Part shown: positions 1 through 6,785 of the stretch, piece by piece
How positions within the stretch are numbered: the first letter of the stretch is position 1
Layout of the letters: every line of letters starts with the position of its first letter
The notes under the pieces: generated by a model
Seen by the model: only the letters and a program-made list of their open reading frames with translations
What the model was told of the DNA's origin: nothing
The model's database searches: none
Source: Candidatus Portnoyibacteriota bacterium
GTDB lineage: Bacteria > Patescibacteriota > Minisyncoccia > RBG-13-40-8-A > JAUWHN01
Direction of reading: 5' to 3'
Assembly (NCBI GenBank): GCA_030605865.1
Contig: JAUWHN010000034.1
Location: 1 to 9,652 of the forward strand
DNA length: 9,652 bases
Made by a program: the position numbers and the translations under genes

Positions 1-2457
1 ATTATCAAAAAAGAAATCCAATTGTTTAATAACTAAAGGCGCATTAGCCGAAGCTCTGACTTTTATTATTTTTGTTGTTATGGTTGCATTATTTCTTGGT
101 GAGTCAATATAAATAGTTGGCTGATTTTTTCTGGTATGAACATCATCGTATTCTTGAGGAGGGGGAACATTATATTTTTCTTTCCTTTCTGGAGAGAGGG
201 CCCAGGCAATTACAGGAGGTTCCCAATTGTTAAATTGAGAATCATTTCGGCCGTCGCCTTTACCTTGGGGGTCATTTTTATTTATATAATATAAAACACA
301 ATGAACCTCCCGGTAAATTTCCTCTTCAATTAAATCAGGGGGAGTATATTTAGTAGCTAATTTACCGGATATTTTATCTATTTTTACTTTAATTTCATTA
401 GCAAATTTTCCATTTAAAACATCTTTGTCAGTTTCAATTGGTTCGGGTTCAGTAAACTCTTCAACTTCTCCCAATAGGATAAATTCATTTTCGTTGTTCA
501 TTGTTTGCTGTTCATTGTTCATTGCTTTAATTTCATATGCTCTTTTCATAAATTCGTTCCAAATTGGAGCAGCTACATAAACTCCTGCCCCTTTTTCCAT
601 TGATGTGGGTAAATTATTACCAGCCCAAACCCCGGCTACTAAAGAAGGCGTATAGCCAATTGTCCAGCCATCCCAGTATTCTTGGGTCGTACCGGTTTTA
701 GCAGCTACTGGTCTTTCAGCTAAATAAAGTTTAGAATGATTTCCAAATATTGGAGCCCGAGATTCTTCATCAGACAAAATATCGGTTACTAATCTGGTAA
801 TTTGTTCATCTAAAACTTTTGTTGGTTTGTCTTCGTATTCTTCAAGGACATTTCCTTTGCCATCTTCTATTTTTAATATGGAAACCGTAGGATGTTTTGT
901 TCCTTCAGTAGCAAAAATTCCAAGGGCAGCACTTATTTCCAAAAGAGTTATTTCCCCGCCTCCTAAAACAAGAGAAAGACCGTAACGCGAGCGGTCTTTT
1001 AAAGTTGTTATTCCCATATCTTCAGCTGTATTTAACGTTTCATTAATTCCACCAAGGTAAAGAACTTTAACCGAGGGAACATTTAATGATTGAGCCAGAG
1101 CCTGACGAAAACTTACTGGCCCTCTGAATTTTTCGTCATAGTTTTGAGGTTTATAACTTTCAGCCCCTTCTACAGCAAATTCGGTTTCTAAATCAAAAAT
1201 CATTGTATCCGGAGTAAATCCTTTTTTAAAAGCAGTGGCATAGGCAAATGGTTTAAAAGAAGAGCCAGGCTGACGCAGACGAATAGTTACATTAACATTT
1301 GGGTCAAAAAGACAGTTTTTACCAGGGGAACAGTTTTTGGGCGATGCTTCTCCCCAGTAATCCTTTGAACCGACCATTGTTAAAATCTGGCCAGTTTTTG
1401 GATCAATTGATATTAGAGCAGCATTATGAGCATTATGAACTTTTTTATTATAAGGAGCAATTTCAGCTATTATTTCTTCAGCCAATCCTTGAAGTTCCCA
1501 ATCTAAAGTTGTACAAACTTTTAACCCGCCTTTTTCTACAAAATCCCTACCATATCTTTCATCTAAGTATTCCCTAACATACATTATAAAATGAGGGGCT
1601 TTGATATTTTTTACTTGAGAATTAAATTTGAGTTCTTCTTTTTTAGCTTCTTCGGCTTGTTCTTGGGTAATATAACCAAAAGTAGCCATTTTATCCAGGA
1701 TTCGTTCCTGCCAGATTTTTAATTCTTCGGGACGAGAGCCGTAAGGGGAAAAATAAGTTGGAGCCTGGGGTAGGGCAGTCAAAAGAGCTGCTTCAGCTAA
1801 GGTTAGCTCTTGGGCAGATTTTTCAAAAAAAGTCATTGCTGCTGCCTCTACTCCATAAGCATTAGAGCCGTAGGGAACCTGATTTAAATAAAAGCCCAGA
1901 ATTTCATCTTTAGAATATTTTAATTCTAATCCAATAGATAGGATTGCTTCTTTGATTTTTCTGGTTAAAGTTCTTTCAGGAGATAAAACAGCATTTTTGA
2001 TGAATTGTTGAGTAATAGTTGAACCCCCTTGGGATATTTTTTTTCCTTTTAAATTAGCTAAAAAAGCTCGAATGATTGCTTTAAAATCAAGTCCAAAATG
2101 GTGATAAAAATCATCATCTTCAGACACAATAGTGGCGTCTTTCATATATTGGGGGATTTCTTCAAAGGGGATAACGGTTCGTTTTTCTTCACCGTGGATA
2201 TCATAAAGCAGGACCTGGCCGGTTCTATCGTAAATTTTTGTTGATTGAATAATTTGTCTTTGGCTGATTTTTTCAGTACTTGGTAAATCTTTGGAATAAT
2301 AGGCAAAAACACACAAAATTCCAATGCAGCCAAGAATAAAAAGCCAAAGCGTCCAAACAAAAAGCCGCTTCAGCCATTGCCTTCTTCTGCGGTATCTTGC
2401 TCTATATAGCCGTAATTTTATTCTAGTCCAAAGACCAGGTTTTCGGTATCTAGTCAT
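1..2457 (-). CDS. Penicillin-binding protein 1A family: bifunctional peptidoglycan glycosyltransferase/transpeptidase (C-terminus cut by window edge)
   Basis: Class A PBP that polymerises lipid II into glycan strands and cross-links the stem peptides on the outer face of the membrane. The ATG is at 2457 and 819 codons are visible without a stop, so the C-terminus lies outside. An Arg/Lys-rich cytoplasmic head (residues 1-31) precedes one membrane helix (about 32-53). The glycosyltransferase domain shows EDDDFYHHFG at 113-122 (catalytic Glu113) and GGSTITQQ at 143-150. The transpeptidase domain has all three motifs: SSFK at 399-402 (nucleophile Ser399), SLN at 457-459 and KTGT at 587-590. Both activities therefore look intact. 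After residue 640 comes an Asn/Glu/Gln-rich stretch encoded by a 7-base repeat, then a poorly conserved region. From about residue 778 a beta-rich, Ig-like segment begins (PTIYIDSP...), probably an accessory wall-contact domain. No Shine-Dalgarno sequence precedes the start, and a TATAAT box lies close upstream. Family assignment is secure; the exact paralogue is not. Confidence 0.96.
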   Translation of the reverse strand, partial: MTRYRKPGLWTRIKLRLYRARYRRRRQWLKRLFVWTLWLFILGCIGILCVFAYYSKDLPSTEKISQRQIIQSTKIYDRTGQVLLYDIHGEEKRTVIPFEEIPQYMKDATIVSEDDDFYHHFGLDFKAIIRAFLANLKGKKISQGGSTITQQFIKNAVLSPERTLTRKIKEAILSIGLELKYSKDEILGFYLNQVPYGSNAYGVEAAAMTFFEKSAQELTLAEAALLTALPQAPTYFSPYGSRPEELKIWQERILDKMATFGYITQEQAEEAKKEELKFNSQVKNIKAPHFIMYVREYLDERYGRDFVEKGGLKVCTTLDWELQGLAEEIIAEIAPYNKKVHNAHNAALISIDPKTGQILTMVGSKDYWGEASPKNCSPGKNCLFDPNVNVTIRLRQPGSSFKPFAYATAFKKGFTPDTMIFDLETEFAVEGAESYKPQNYDEKFRGPVSFRQALAQSLNVPSVKVLYLGGINETLNTAEDMGITTLKDRSRYGLSLVLGGGEITLLEISAALGIFATEGTKHPTVSILKIEDGKGNVLEEYEDKPTKVLDEQITRLVTDILSDEESRAPIFGNHSKLYLAERPVAAKTGTTQEYWDGWTIGYTPSLVAGVWAGNNLPTSMEKGAGVYVAAPIWNEFMKRAYEIKAMNNEQQTMNNENEFILLGEVEEFTEPEPIETDKDVLNGKFANEIKVKIDKISGKLATKYTPPDLIEEEIYREVHCVLYYINKNDPQGKGDGRNDSQFNNWEPPVIAWALSPERKEKYNVPPPQEYDDVHTRKNQPTIYIDSPRNNATITTKIIKVRASANAPLVIKQLDFFFDN
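490..524. repeat. Heptanucleotide tandem repeat (5 x TTCATTG, two units degenerate) inside the PBP gene
   Basis: Five head-to-tail 7-base units on the plus strand read ttcgttg, ttcattg, tttgctg, ttcattg, ttcattg. On the coding strand the unit is CAATGAA. It encodes roughly residues 645-656 of the PBP, a low-complexity Met/Asn/Glu/Gln stretch just after the transpeptidase domain. Because the unit is 7 bases, gain or loss of one copy would shift the frame. The transpeptidase domain would stay intact and the C-terminal extension would be lost. Confidence 0.85.
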
Positions 2458-2499
2458 GATATATTTGATTATACTATTATTTTATAGTATCTTTAAGGT
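2458..2499. promoter_or_regulatory. 42-base divergent promoter region between the PBP gene and tyrS
   Basis: For the minus strand there is a perfect TATAAT at 2473-2468, 10 bases before the PBP ATG, with only a weak -35 (TTAAAG, 2496-2491, 17-base spacer). For the plus strand TATACT (2470-2475) and TATAGT (2483-2488) are candidate -10 boxes ahead of tyrS. The core is an inverted repeat, ATACTAT (2471-2477) and ATAGTAT (2484-2490) around a 6-base spacer. Neither gene has a properly spaced Shine-Dalgarno sequence: the only candidate is AAGG, one base before the tyrS ATG. Transcripts from the nearest -10 boxes would be leaderless or nearly so. The TATAAT match is seen directly; promoter activity is inferred. 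Confidence 0.5.
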
Positions 2500-3720
2500 A
2501 TGAGCAAGGTTATTACTGATAAAAAAATAATAGATGGGGTTTTGAGTAGGTGGGTGGATAAAATTTATCCTTCTAAAGAAGATTTTAAGAAAGCCTTAAA
2601 GTCAAGAAAGAAATTGGTTATTTATCACGGAGTAGATCCAACTGCTCCTCATTTGCACCTGGGTCATTCGACCAATTATTTACTTTTAAGAAAACTTCAG
2701 GACCTGGGACATAAAATTATTCTTTTGATTGGTGACTTTACTGCTCAAATTGGTGATCCCACCGGAAGATTGACCGCCAGAAAAGCTTTAACCAAGAAGG
2801 AGGTTATGAAAAATTGTAAAACCTATCAAAAGCAGATCGGAAAGATTTTAGATTTTAAATCTAAAAAAAATCCAGCCAAAGTTAAATTCAATAGTCAGTG
2901 GTTAGGAAAATTAAAATTAGAGGATATTATGAAATTAGCAGCAAACTTTACACAAGCTCAAATAATCAAAAGAAATATGTTCCAAGAGAGATTAAAGAAA
3001 AAAGAAGAAATTTATTTGCATGAATTTTTGTATCCTTTATTCCAGGGCTATGATTCAGTGGCTCTTAACGTTGATGTAGAAGTAGGCGGGACAGATCAGA
3101 CTTTCAATATGTTGATTGGTCGAGATTTAATAAAGATATACAAAAAGAAAGAAAAATTTGTGATTACCACTCCTCTTTTGATTAATCCAAAAACCGGTCA
3201 GAAGTTAATGTCAAAAAGCGAGGGGAGTCTTATAGCCCTAGACGATTCCCCCAATCAAATATATGGCAAAGTGATGGCCCTACCGGATGAAGTAATCTTG
3301 ATTTGTTTTGAATTATGTACCGAGATTTTTCTAAAAGAGATTCAAGAAATTAAAAAAGGATTAAGTTCCAAAAAACTCAATCCCCGAGACGCTAAAGCCA
3401 AATTGGCTCGGGAAATTGTAACTATTTATCATGGAAGAATTGCTGCATCTGACGCGGAGAAAGAATTTAATTGGGTTTTTAGAGAGAAAAAGCAACCGAC
3501 AAAAATTCCCCAAGTAAAAATAAAAGCTAAACAATTGCCAATTTTAGATTTATTAGCTAAAACAAAACTAGCCCCGTCAAAAGCCGAGGCCAAAAGATTA
3601 GTAGAGCAGAAAGGAGTAAAAATTGATGGAAAAGTTGTTAAAGATTGGAAAAAAGAAATTTCTGTGAAATCAGGTATGATTTTGCAGGTTGGGAAGAGGA
3701 GATTTATAAAATTGGCTTAA
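2500..3720 (+). CDS. tyrS: Tyrosyl-tRNA synthetase
   Basis: Class I aminoacyl-tRNA synthetase that charges tRNA-Tyr with tyrosine using ATP, in the cytoplasm. The protein has 406 residues, within the family's usual 400-430. The Rossmann catalytic domain carries the HIGH-type motif HLGH (53-56) inside GVDPTAPHLHLGH, the IGDPTGR segment (84-90), the tyrosine-binding region QGYDS (182-186) and GGTDQTFN (196-203), and the KMSKS motif as LMSKS (236-240). After the anticodon-recognition helices, an S4 RNA-binding domain ends the protein (about 346-406, with APSKAEAKRLV and GVKIDGK). The GVDPTAP and DFTAQIGDPTGR wording fits the TyrZ-like subgroup better than the E. coli TyrS subgroup, by memory of those families. 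The ATG at 2500 places HLGH at the expected distance. It is transcribed alone, divergent from the PBP, and ends tail to tail with the ATP-grasp gene with overlapping stop codons. Confidence 0.97.
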   Translation: MSKVITDKKIIDGVLSRWVDKIYPSKEDFKKALKSRKKLVIYHGVDPTAPHLHLGHSTNYLLLRKLQDLGHKIILLIGDFTAQIGDPTGRLTARKALTKKEVMKNCKTYQKQIGKILDFKSKKNPAKVKFNSQWLGKLKLEDIMKLAANFTQAQIIKRNMFQERLKKKEEIYLHEFLYPLFQGYDSVALNVDVEVGGTDQTFNMLIGRDLIKIYKKKEKFVITTPLLINPKTGQKLMSKSEGSLIALDDSPNQIYGKVMALPDEVILICFELCTEIFLKEIQEIKKGLSSKKLNPRDAKAKLAREIVTIYHGRIAASDAEKEFNWVFREKKQPTKIPQVKIKAKQLPILDLLAKTKLAPSKAEAKRLVEQKGVKIDGKVVKDWKKEISVKSGMILQVGKRRFIKLA

Positions 3721-5054
3721 ACTTTTTTCCTGACCATTTTTTTGGATTTTAAATAAACTTTGGCCGGATCTATGAGGAATTTTTTCAAATCTTTCCGGCC
3801 GATTATCACTTCGTATTTTGTTTGAGGATCATCAATTATTGAAGCCTCGGTTTCTACAAACAAACCGTCCATAATAAAGGAGAATAAAGCTACTGGTTTT
3901 TCTTCTTTATTTTTTTTCTTTAATTTCAATTGTTTTACAGTTTCTTTTTGAATTTGCGTTTTAAGGCTCCCAGTATCAATTTTAGCAATAAAGGGATGCC
4001 TTTTTTCTTTTTTATCAATTATTTCAATGGGCTCGGTTATTCCAACCACTTTTTTTCCGGAGATTTCTTCCAACTCTTCTTCAATTTCTCCACCGAACAT
4101 ATCCTGAGCCAACCTAACAGCTTGTTTAATAGTTTTGACTTTTATCCCTTCTGCTTTTTCTAATCTGGTTTTTAGAGGTGCAAGATTGGCAATTTGGATT
4201 TCTAACCCTGGTCTGGTATTTGCCTCTACAACTACCAACCCTTTTTCTCTATCTATAGCTATATCTACTCCCAAATAGTCAATTTTAAGAATCATTTGGG
4301 TTTTCACTGCTAATTCAAGCATTTCTTCCCAGAGGGGTATTTTTATACCTGCAAGTGGTAGCCTTTTTCTTTCTGGGAGACAATCTATCAATTTTTTATG
4401 CCATACACCACGAGAGGTAGTAATACCAGTGCCCATATCTATGCCTATTCCAATACCTCCCTGATGTAGATTGGCTCGTCCTTGAGATTCCAGCGTTGGT
4501 AGTCTCATTTCGGCCATAACAGGGATTTTATTATAAACCATAATTCTAACATCAGGTATTCCTCTTTTACAGTATGGTTTTAGATTGGGATGTATTTTAA
4601 TTCGTTCTTCAAAAAAGGCAATATCCGAGGTTGTTATTTTGTAAGAATGAACTCCATTTAATATTTTTAGTATATGATTCTCAAGATTTTCTATTGTGAT
4701 TATCTTTTTATCTGCTTGAACCCAATTTTTCCCCAGTTCATTTTGTTCGCCATTATTTTTTGTCTTTTTCTTTCCAAAAACAATTAAAATACCCCTGCCA
4801 AATGTACCCAAATTAGGCTTAATCACAAAGCTGTTAGGTAGTTTGTTCCAGTTGCACAACTTCAGTTCTTTTTGATCCCTAATTATTTTATAGGTCTTGG
4901 GGACAGGGATATCTGCTTTTCGAAGTAATTTTTTAGCTTTCAATTTATTATCAGGGATACTGTGTCCTATTTCAGTGACAGGTATTTTTACATATCTTAG
5001 ATTTCTTTCATTCAGACCCAGAACTGTTTTACTTTTTTTCAGGTAGTTCCACAT
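3717..5054 (-). CDS. RimK-related ATP-grasp ligase fused to a C-terminal retropepsin-like (DTG) domain
   Basis: Likely an ATP-dependent amino-acid or peptide ligase joined to a protease-like domain; the substrate is unknown. Residues 1-305 match the alpha-L-glutamate-ligase-like family (TIGR02291 type). They include the N-terminal VLGLNERNLRYV (11-22), the ATP lysine in VIKP (77-80), the Gly-rich loop GTFGRG (83-88), PDVRIMV (167-173), ANLHQGG (194-200), and the metal/ATP site GVDIAI (262-267) with EANTRPGLEIQIAN (277-290; Glu277, Asn279). A linker (about 305-335) leads to a domain like Pfam PF05618, once called ATP-dependent zinc protease and resembling retropepsins. This has KIDTGS (358-363, candidate catalytic Asp360) and IIGRKDLKKFLIDPAKVYL (417-435). 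No signal peptide or membrane helix is seen, so it is cytoplasmic. Its ATG lies 26 bases inside the upstream 7TM gene, implying translational coupling and a joint role. In proteobacteria the ligase and protease are usually separate proteins (recalled). Confidence 0.88.
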   Translation of the reverse strand: MWNYLKKSKTVLGLNERNLRYVKIPVTEIGHSIPDNKLKAKKLLRKADIPVPKTYKIIRDQKELKLCNWNKLPNSFVIKPNLGTFGRGILIVFGKKKTKNNGEQNELGKNWVQADKKIITIENLENHILKILNGVHSYKITTSDIAFFEERIKIHPNLKPYCKRGIPDVRIMVYNKIPVMAEMRLPTLESQGRANLHQGGIGIGIDMGTGITTSRGVWHKKLIDCLPERKRLPLAGIKIPLWEEMLELAVKTQMILKIDYLGVDIAIDREKGLVVVEANTRPGLEIQIANLAPLKTRLEKAEGIKVKTIKQAVRLAQDMFGGEIEEELEEISGKKVVGITEPIEIIDKKEKRHPFIAKIDTGSLKTQIQKETVKQLKLKKKNKEEKPVALFSFIMDGLFVETEASIIDDPQTKYEVIIGRKDLKKFLIDPAKVYLKSKKMVRKKV

Positions 5055-5703
5055 GTTTTATGACTTCTCTAAATCTTATATATTCTTTTATTTTTAATTT
5101 TCTCCATCTTGACAGGAGAGCGATTACAAACACAGAGACGATTATTATTACTAAAGGATATTTTAAGATAATGTTTTGAATCCAGGTCCAATTTATCAGG
5201 AAATAGGAAACAATTACCAGGGCTAAAATTTCCATAACAGGCGAGACGAACCGTTTAAACCCCCTGGGTTCCCACATCATTATAAGGTCCTGGCTACAGG
5301 AGCTCATAACAAGCAGAAATAAGAGAGTAACCGTATTGAGGGGGATGTCTCTAAGTAGGGGGATATAAAGAAAGCCCAGAATTATGATAATAGCCAAAAC
5401 ACAGAACATTATTGCATCTAGCACTCTCATATCTGTCATTGTTAGAGAGGTGATTTTCTTCAAAAAATAACGAACAACAAACATGGAGATAAAAACAAAT
5501 ATAAAAAGGATTATCCCGTCTTTTATGCCGACAACAGTCAGTAATAGTATTAGGAAGAGCGGAGTGTAGATTCCAAGCGTTATTGAACCGATTATTCTTC
5601 GGGCAAAGGTAATCACTACAAATATTATAGGAATAGCCAAAATAAGGATAAAAATATCCTCCGAAATACCTCTGTTTAAAATATATTGAGTAATGGAACT
5701 CAT
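5029..5703 (-). CDS. Seven-helix membrane protein of the 7TM_transglut type, without a transglutaminase domain
   Basis: Integral membrane protein of 224 residues with seven hydrophobic segments at about 17-35, 42-60, 62-80, 96-113, 121-136, 155-171 and 179-198. The ARRIIGSITLGIYTPLF segment (34-50) resembles the start of the 7TM domain (Pfam PF14402, 7TM_transglut). In proteobacteria that domain is usually fused to an inactive periplasmic transglutaminase-like domain and encoded beside a TIGR02291 ATP-grasp ligase. Here there is no signal peptide and no transglutaminase region, only the membrane part. The identification rests on sequence style plus the adjacent ATP-grasp/DTG gene, which starts 26 bases before this stop. 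The gene begins by an ATGA overlap with ruvC. It probably anchors the ligase or passes its product or substrate at the membrane; this is inference. Without the neighbour it would be called only a polytopic membrane protein. Confidence 0.78.
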   Translation of the reverse strand: MSSITQYILNRGISEDIFILILAIPIIFVVITFARRIIGSITLGIYTPLFLILLLTVVGIKDGIILFIFVFISMFVVRYFLKKITSLTMTDMRVLDAIMFCVLAIIIILGFLYIPLLRDIPLNTVTLLFLLVMSSCSQDLIMMWEPRGFKRFVSPVMEILALVIVSYFLINWTWIQNIILKYPLVIIIVSVFVIALLSRWRKLKIKEYIRFREVIKHVELPEKK

Positions 5704-6167
5704 CTTATTGTATGTGCACAGCAGATAGCAGCTGCCAAAGCATCTGCTGCGTCATCTGGCTTGGGAATTTCTTTTAAATTAAGCAAGATCTTGACCATTT
5801 TTTGAACCTGAATTTTTTCTGCTCGGCCGTAGCTGGTTGTTGCCTGCTTAACTTGGAGGGGAGTACATTCAAATATTGGGATTTTTGATTTAGCAGCAGT
5901 TAGAAGAATTACACCGCGGGCCTGACTGACCTTGACTACGGTTTTTAAATTTTTGAAGAAGAAAATGTCTTCAACCGCCACCATATCAGGTTTATGTTTT
6001 TTAATCAAGAGATTTAACTGATTATGAAGTTCTTTTAATCGTTCGGCAGTCGTTAAATTAGTGGCTGTTTTGATACACCCATATTCGATAAGCTTAAGTT
6101 TGGCGTTTTTTTTGATTATTCCAAATCCGGTTGTAGCCGTGCCCGGATCAATTCCTAATATAATCAT
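5700..6167 (-). CDS. ruvC: Crossover junction endodeoxyribonuclease RuvC
   Basis: Holliday junction resolvase. It dimerises on four-way DNA junctions and makes symmetric nicks at the end of homologous recombination and fork repair. The 155 residues are slightly shorter than the E. coli protein (173). The RNase H-like active site is complete: Asp7 in GIDPGTATTGFG, Glu66 in VAVEDIFFF, and Asp139 and Asp142 in PDDAADALAAAICC. The ATG at 6167 overlaps the yebC stop as ATGA, and the gene's own TGA overlaps the next ATG the same way. The yebC-ruvC order is common in bacteria, but the usual following genes ruvA and ruvB are absent here. A membrane protein and an ATP-grasp/protease gene take their place. 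RuvAB may be encoded elsewhere; the window cannot tell. Confidence 0.96.
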   Translation of the reverse strand: MIILGIDPGTATTGFGIIKKNAKLKLIEYGCIKTATNLTTAERLKELHNQLNLLIKKHKPDMVAVEDIFFFKNLKTVVKVSQARGVILLTAAKSKIPIFECTPLQVKQATTSYGRAEKIQVQKMVKILLNLKEIPKPDDAADALAAAICCAHTIR

Positions 6168-6703
6168 AAATTTACATTAGAATAAATCTCTTTCACATCA
6201 TCTTGCTCGTCGAGCGCTTCAAATAATTTAGTTAGTTGCTCTTTAAGCTTTTCGTCTGTTATTTCTGTTGAATATTTTGGGAGCCAATCTTCACCCTTTT
6301 TATCAAAAAGATATTTAACGCTTCCGGATTCAGCTAATTTACTATTAAAACTGCTTAGAATATGTTTTATTTCAGCCAAGGTTCGGTTTTTGTTGTCAGT
6401 TATTGCTTCAATAATCAGGGGCGTACCGTTGGGCCCGTAAGCTTCATAGGTTATTTCTTCTAACTGTCCTTTTTTATCTTCGCCAGTTCCGCGTTTAATT
6501 GCCCGCTCAATATTGTCATTGGGCATATTAACTGATTTTGCTTGTTCAATAGCAAGACGAAGAGCGGGATTCATTTCCGGATCCCCGCCCTTTCTCGCAA
6601 CAATAGCAATCATCTTTGCCATTTTGCTAAAGATTTTACCTTTGCGAGCGTCGGTAATTTTTTTAGTATGTTTTATTTTACTCCATTTCGAATGGCCGCT
6701 CAT
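6164..6703 (-). CDS. yebC: YebC/TACO1-family ribosome-associated translation factor, short form lacking the third domain
   Basis: Members of this family were long annotated as transcriptional regulators; recent work places bacterial YebC on the ribosome, relieving stalls such as those at polyproline. The start is set at the ATG at 6703 because the family begins MSGHSKWxxIKHxK. A TTG at 6721 would add six unconserved residues. The helical N-terminal domain (MSGHSKWSKIKHTK, DARKGKIFSK, MPNDNIERAIKRGTG) and the start of the second domain (YEAYGPNGTPLIIEAITDNKNRT, ESGSVKYLFDKKG) are well conserved. At about residue 138 the sequence jumps to WLPKYSTEI...LFEALDEQDDVKEIYSNVNL, which matches the normal extreme C-terminus. 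Total length is 179 residues against a usual 235-250, so about 65 residues, the inserted third domain, are missing with no frameshift visible. First gene of a four-gene overlapping operon. Confidence 0.93.
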   Translation of the reverse strand: MSGHSKWSKIKHTKKITDARKGKIFSKMAKMIAIVARKGGDPEMNPALRLAIEQAKSVNMPNDNIERAIKRGTGEDKKGQLEEITYEAYGPNGTPLIIEAITDNKNRTLAEIKHILSSFNSKLAESGSVKYLFDKKGEDWLPKYSTEITDEKLKEQLTKLFEALDEQDDVKEIYSNVNL

Positions 6704-6711
6704 ATGTTCCA

Positions 6712-6740
6712 ATTTTCTCAAAAACTACCATCTAAGTCAA
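6712..6740 (-). promoter_or_regulatory. Candidate promoter for the yebC-ruvC-7TM-ATP-grasp operon
   Basis: On the minus strand TTGACT (6740-6735) is followed after 17 bases by GAAAAT (6717-6712). The -10 is preceded by TGA, an extended -10 element. The -35 matches consensus at 5 of 6 positions and the -10 at 4 of 6. The predicted start of transcription is near 6705, almost at the yebC ATG (6703), so the message would be essentially leaderless. This is a moderate match, supported by position and by the absence of other candidates. Confidence 0.45.
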
Positions 6741-6747
6741 GAAAAAC

Positions 6748-6775
6748 TTGACAAATTCTGTGGGTATGCTATAAT
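6748..6775 (+). promoter_or_regulatory. Near-perfect sigma70-type promoter for the 171-residue membrane protein
   Basis: TTGACA (6748-6753) and TATAAT (6770-6775) are both perfect consensus hexamers, separated by 16 bases. TGC directly before the -10 gives an extended -10 element. Transcription is expected to start near 6782, leaving a leader of about 50 bases. This is by far the strongest promoter in the window. Confidence 0.85.
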
Positions 6776-6785
6776 AGAAGCAAAG

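Noticed and set aside
1299..1577. Plus-strand open frame of 92 codons
   Set aside because: Lies opposite the transpeptidase region of the PBP; low-complexity Leu/Phe-rich translation with no independent start signals.
2142..2360. Minus-strand open frame of 72 codons
   Set aside because: Out-of-frame shadow of the PBP N-terminal region on the same strand.
3930..4163. Plus-strand open frame of 77 codons
   Set aside because: Antisense shadow of the conserved DTG domain; Phe/Asn-rich translation is what A-rich coding sequence gives on the other strand.
5029..6703. Alternative genetic code with TGA as an amino acid
   Set aside because: TGA serves as the natural stop in ruvC, yebC, rpmI and infC, each in an ATGA overlap with the next gene.
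6704..6721. TTG start for yebC adding MRKLEH
   Set aside because: The family starts at MSGHSKW and the added residues are not conserved; the predicted promoter would also place the RNA start downstream of it.
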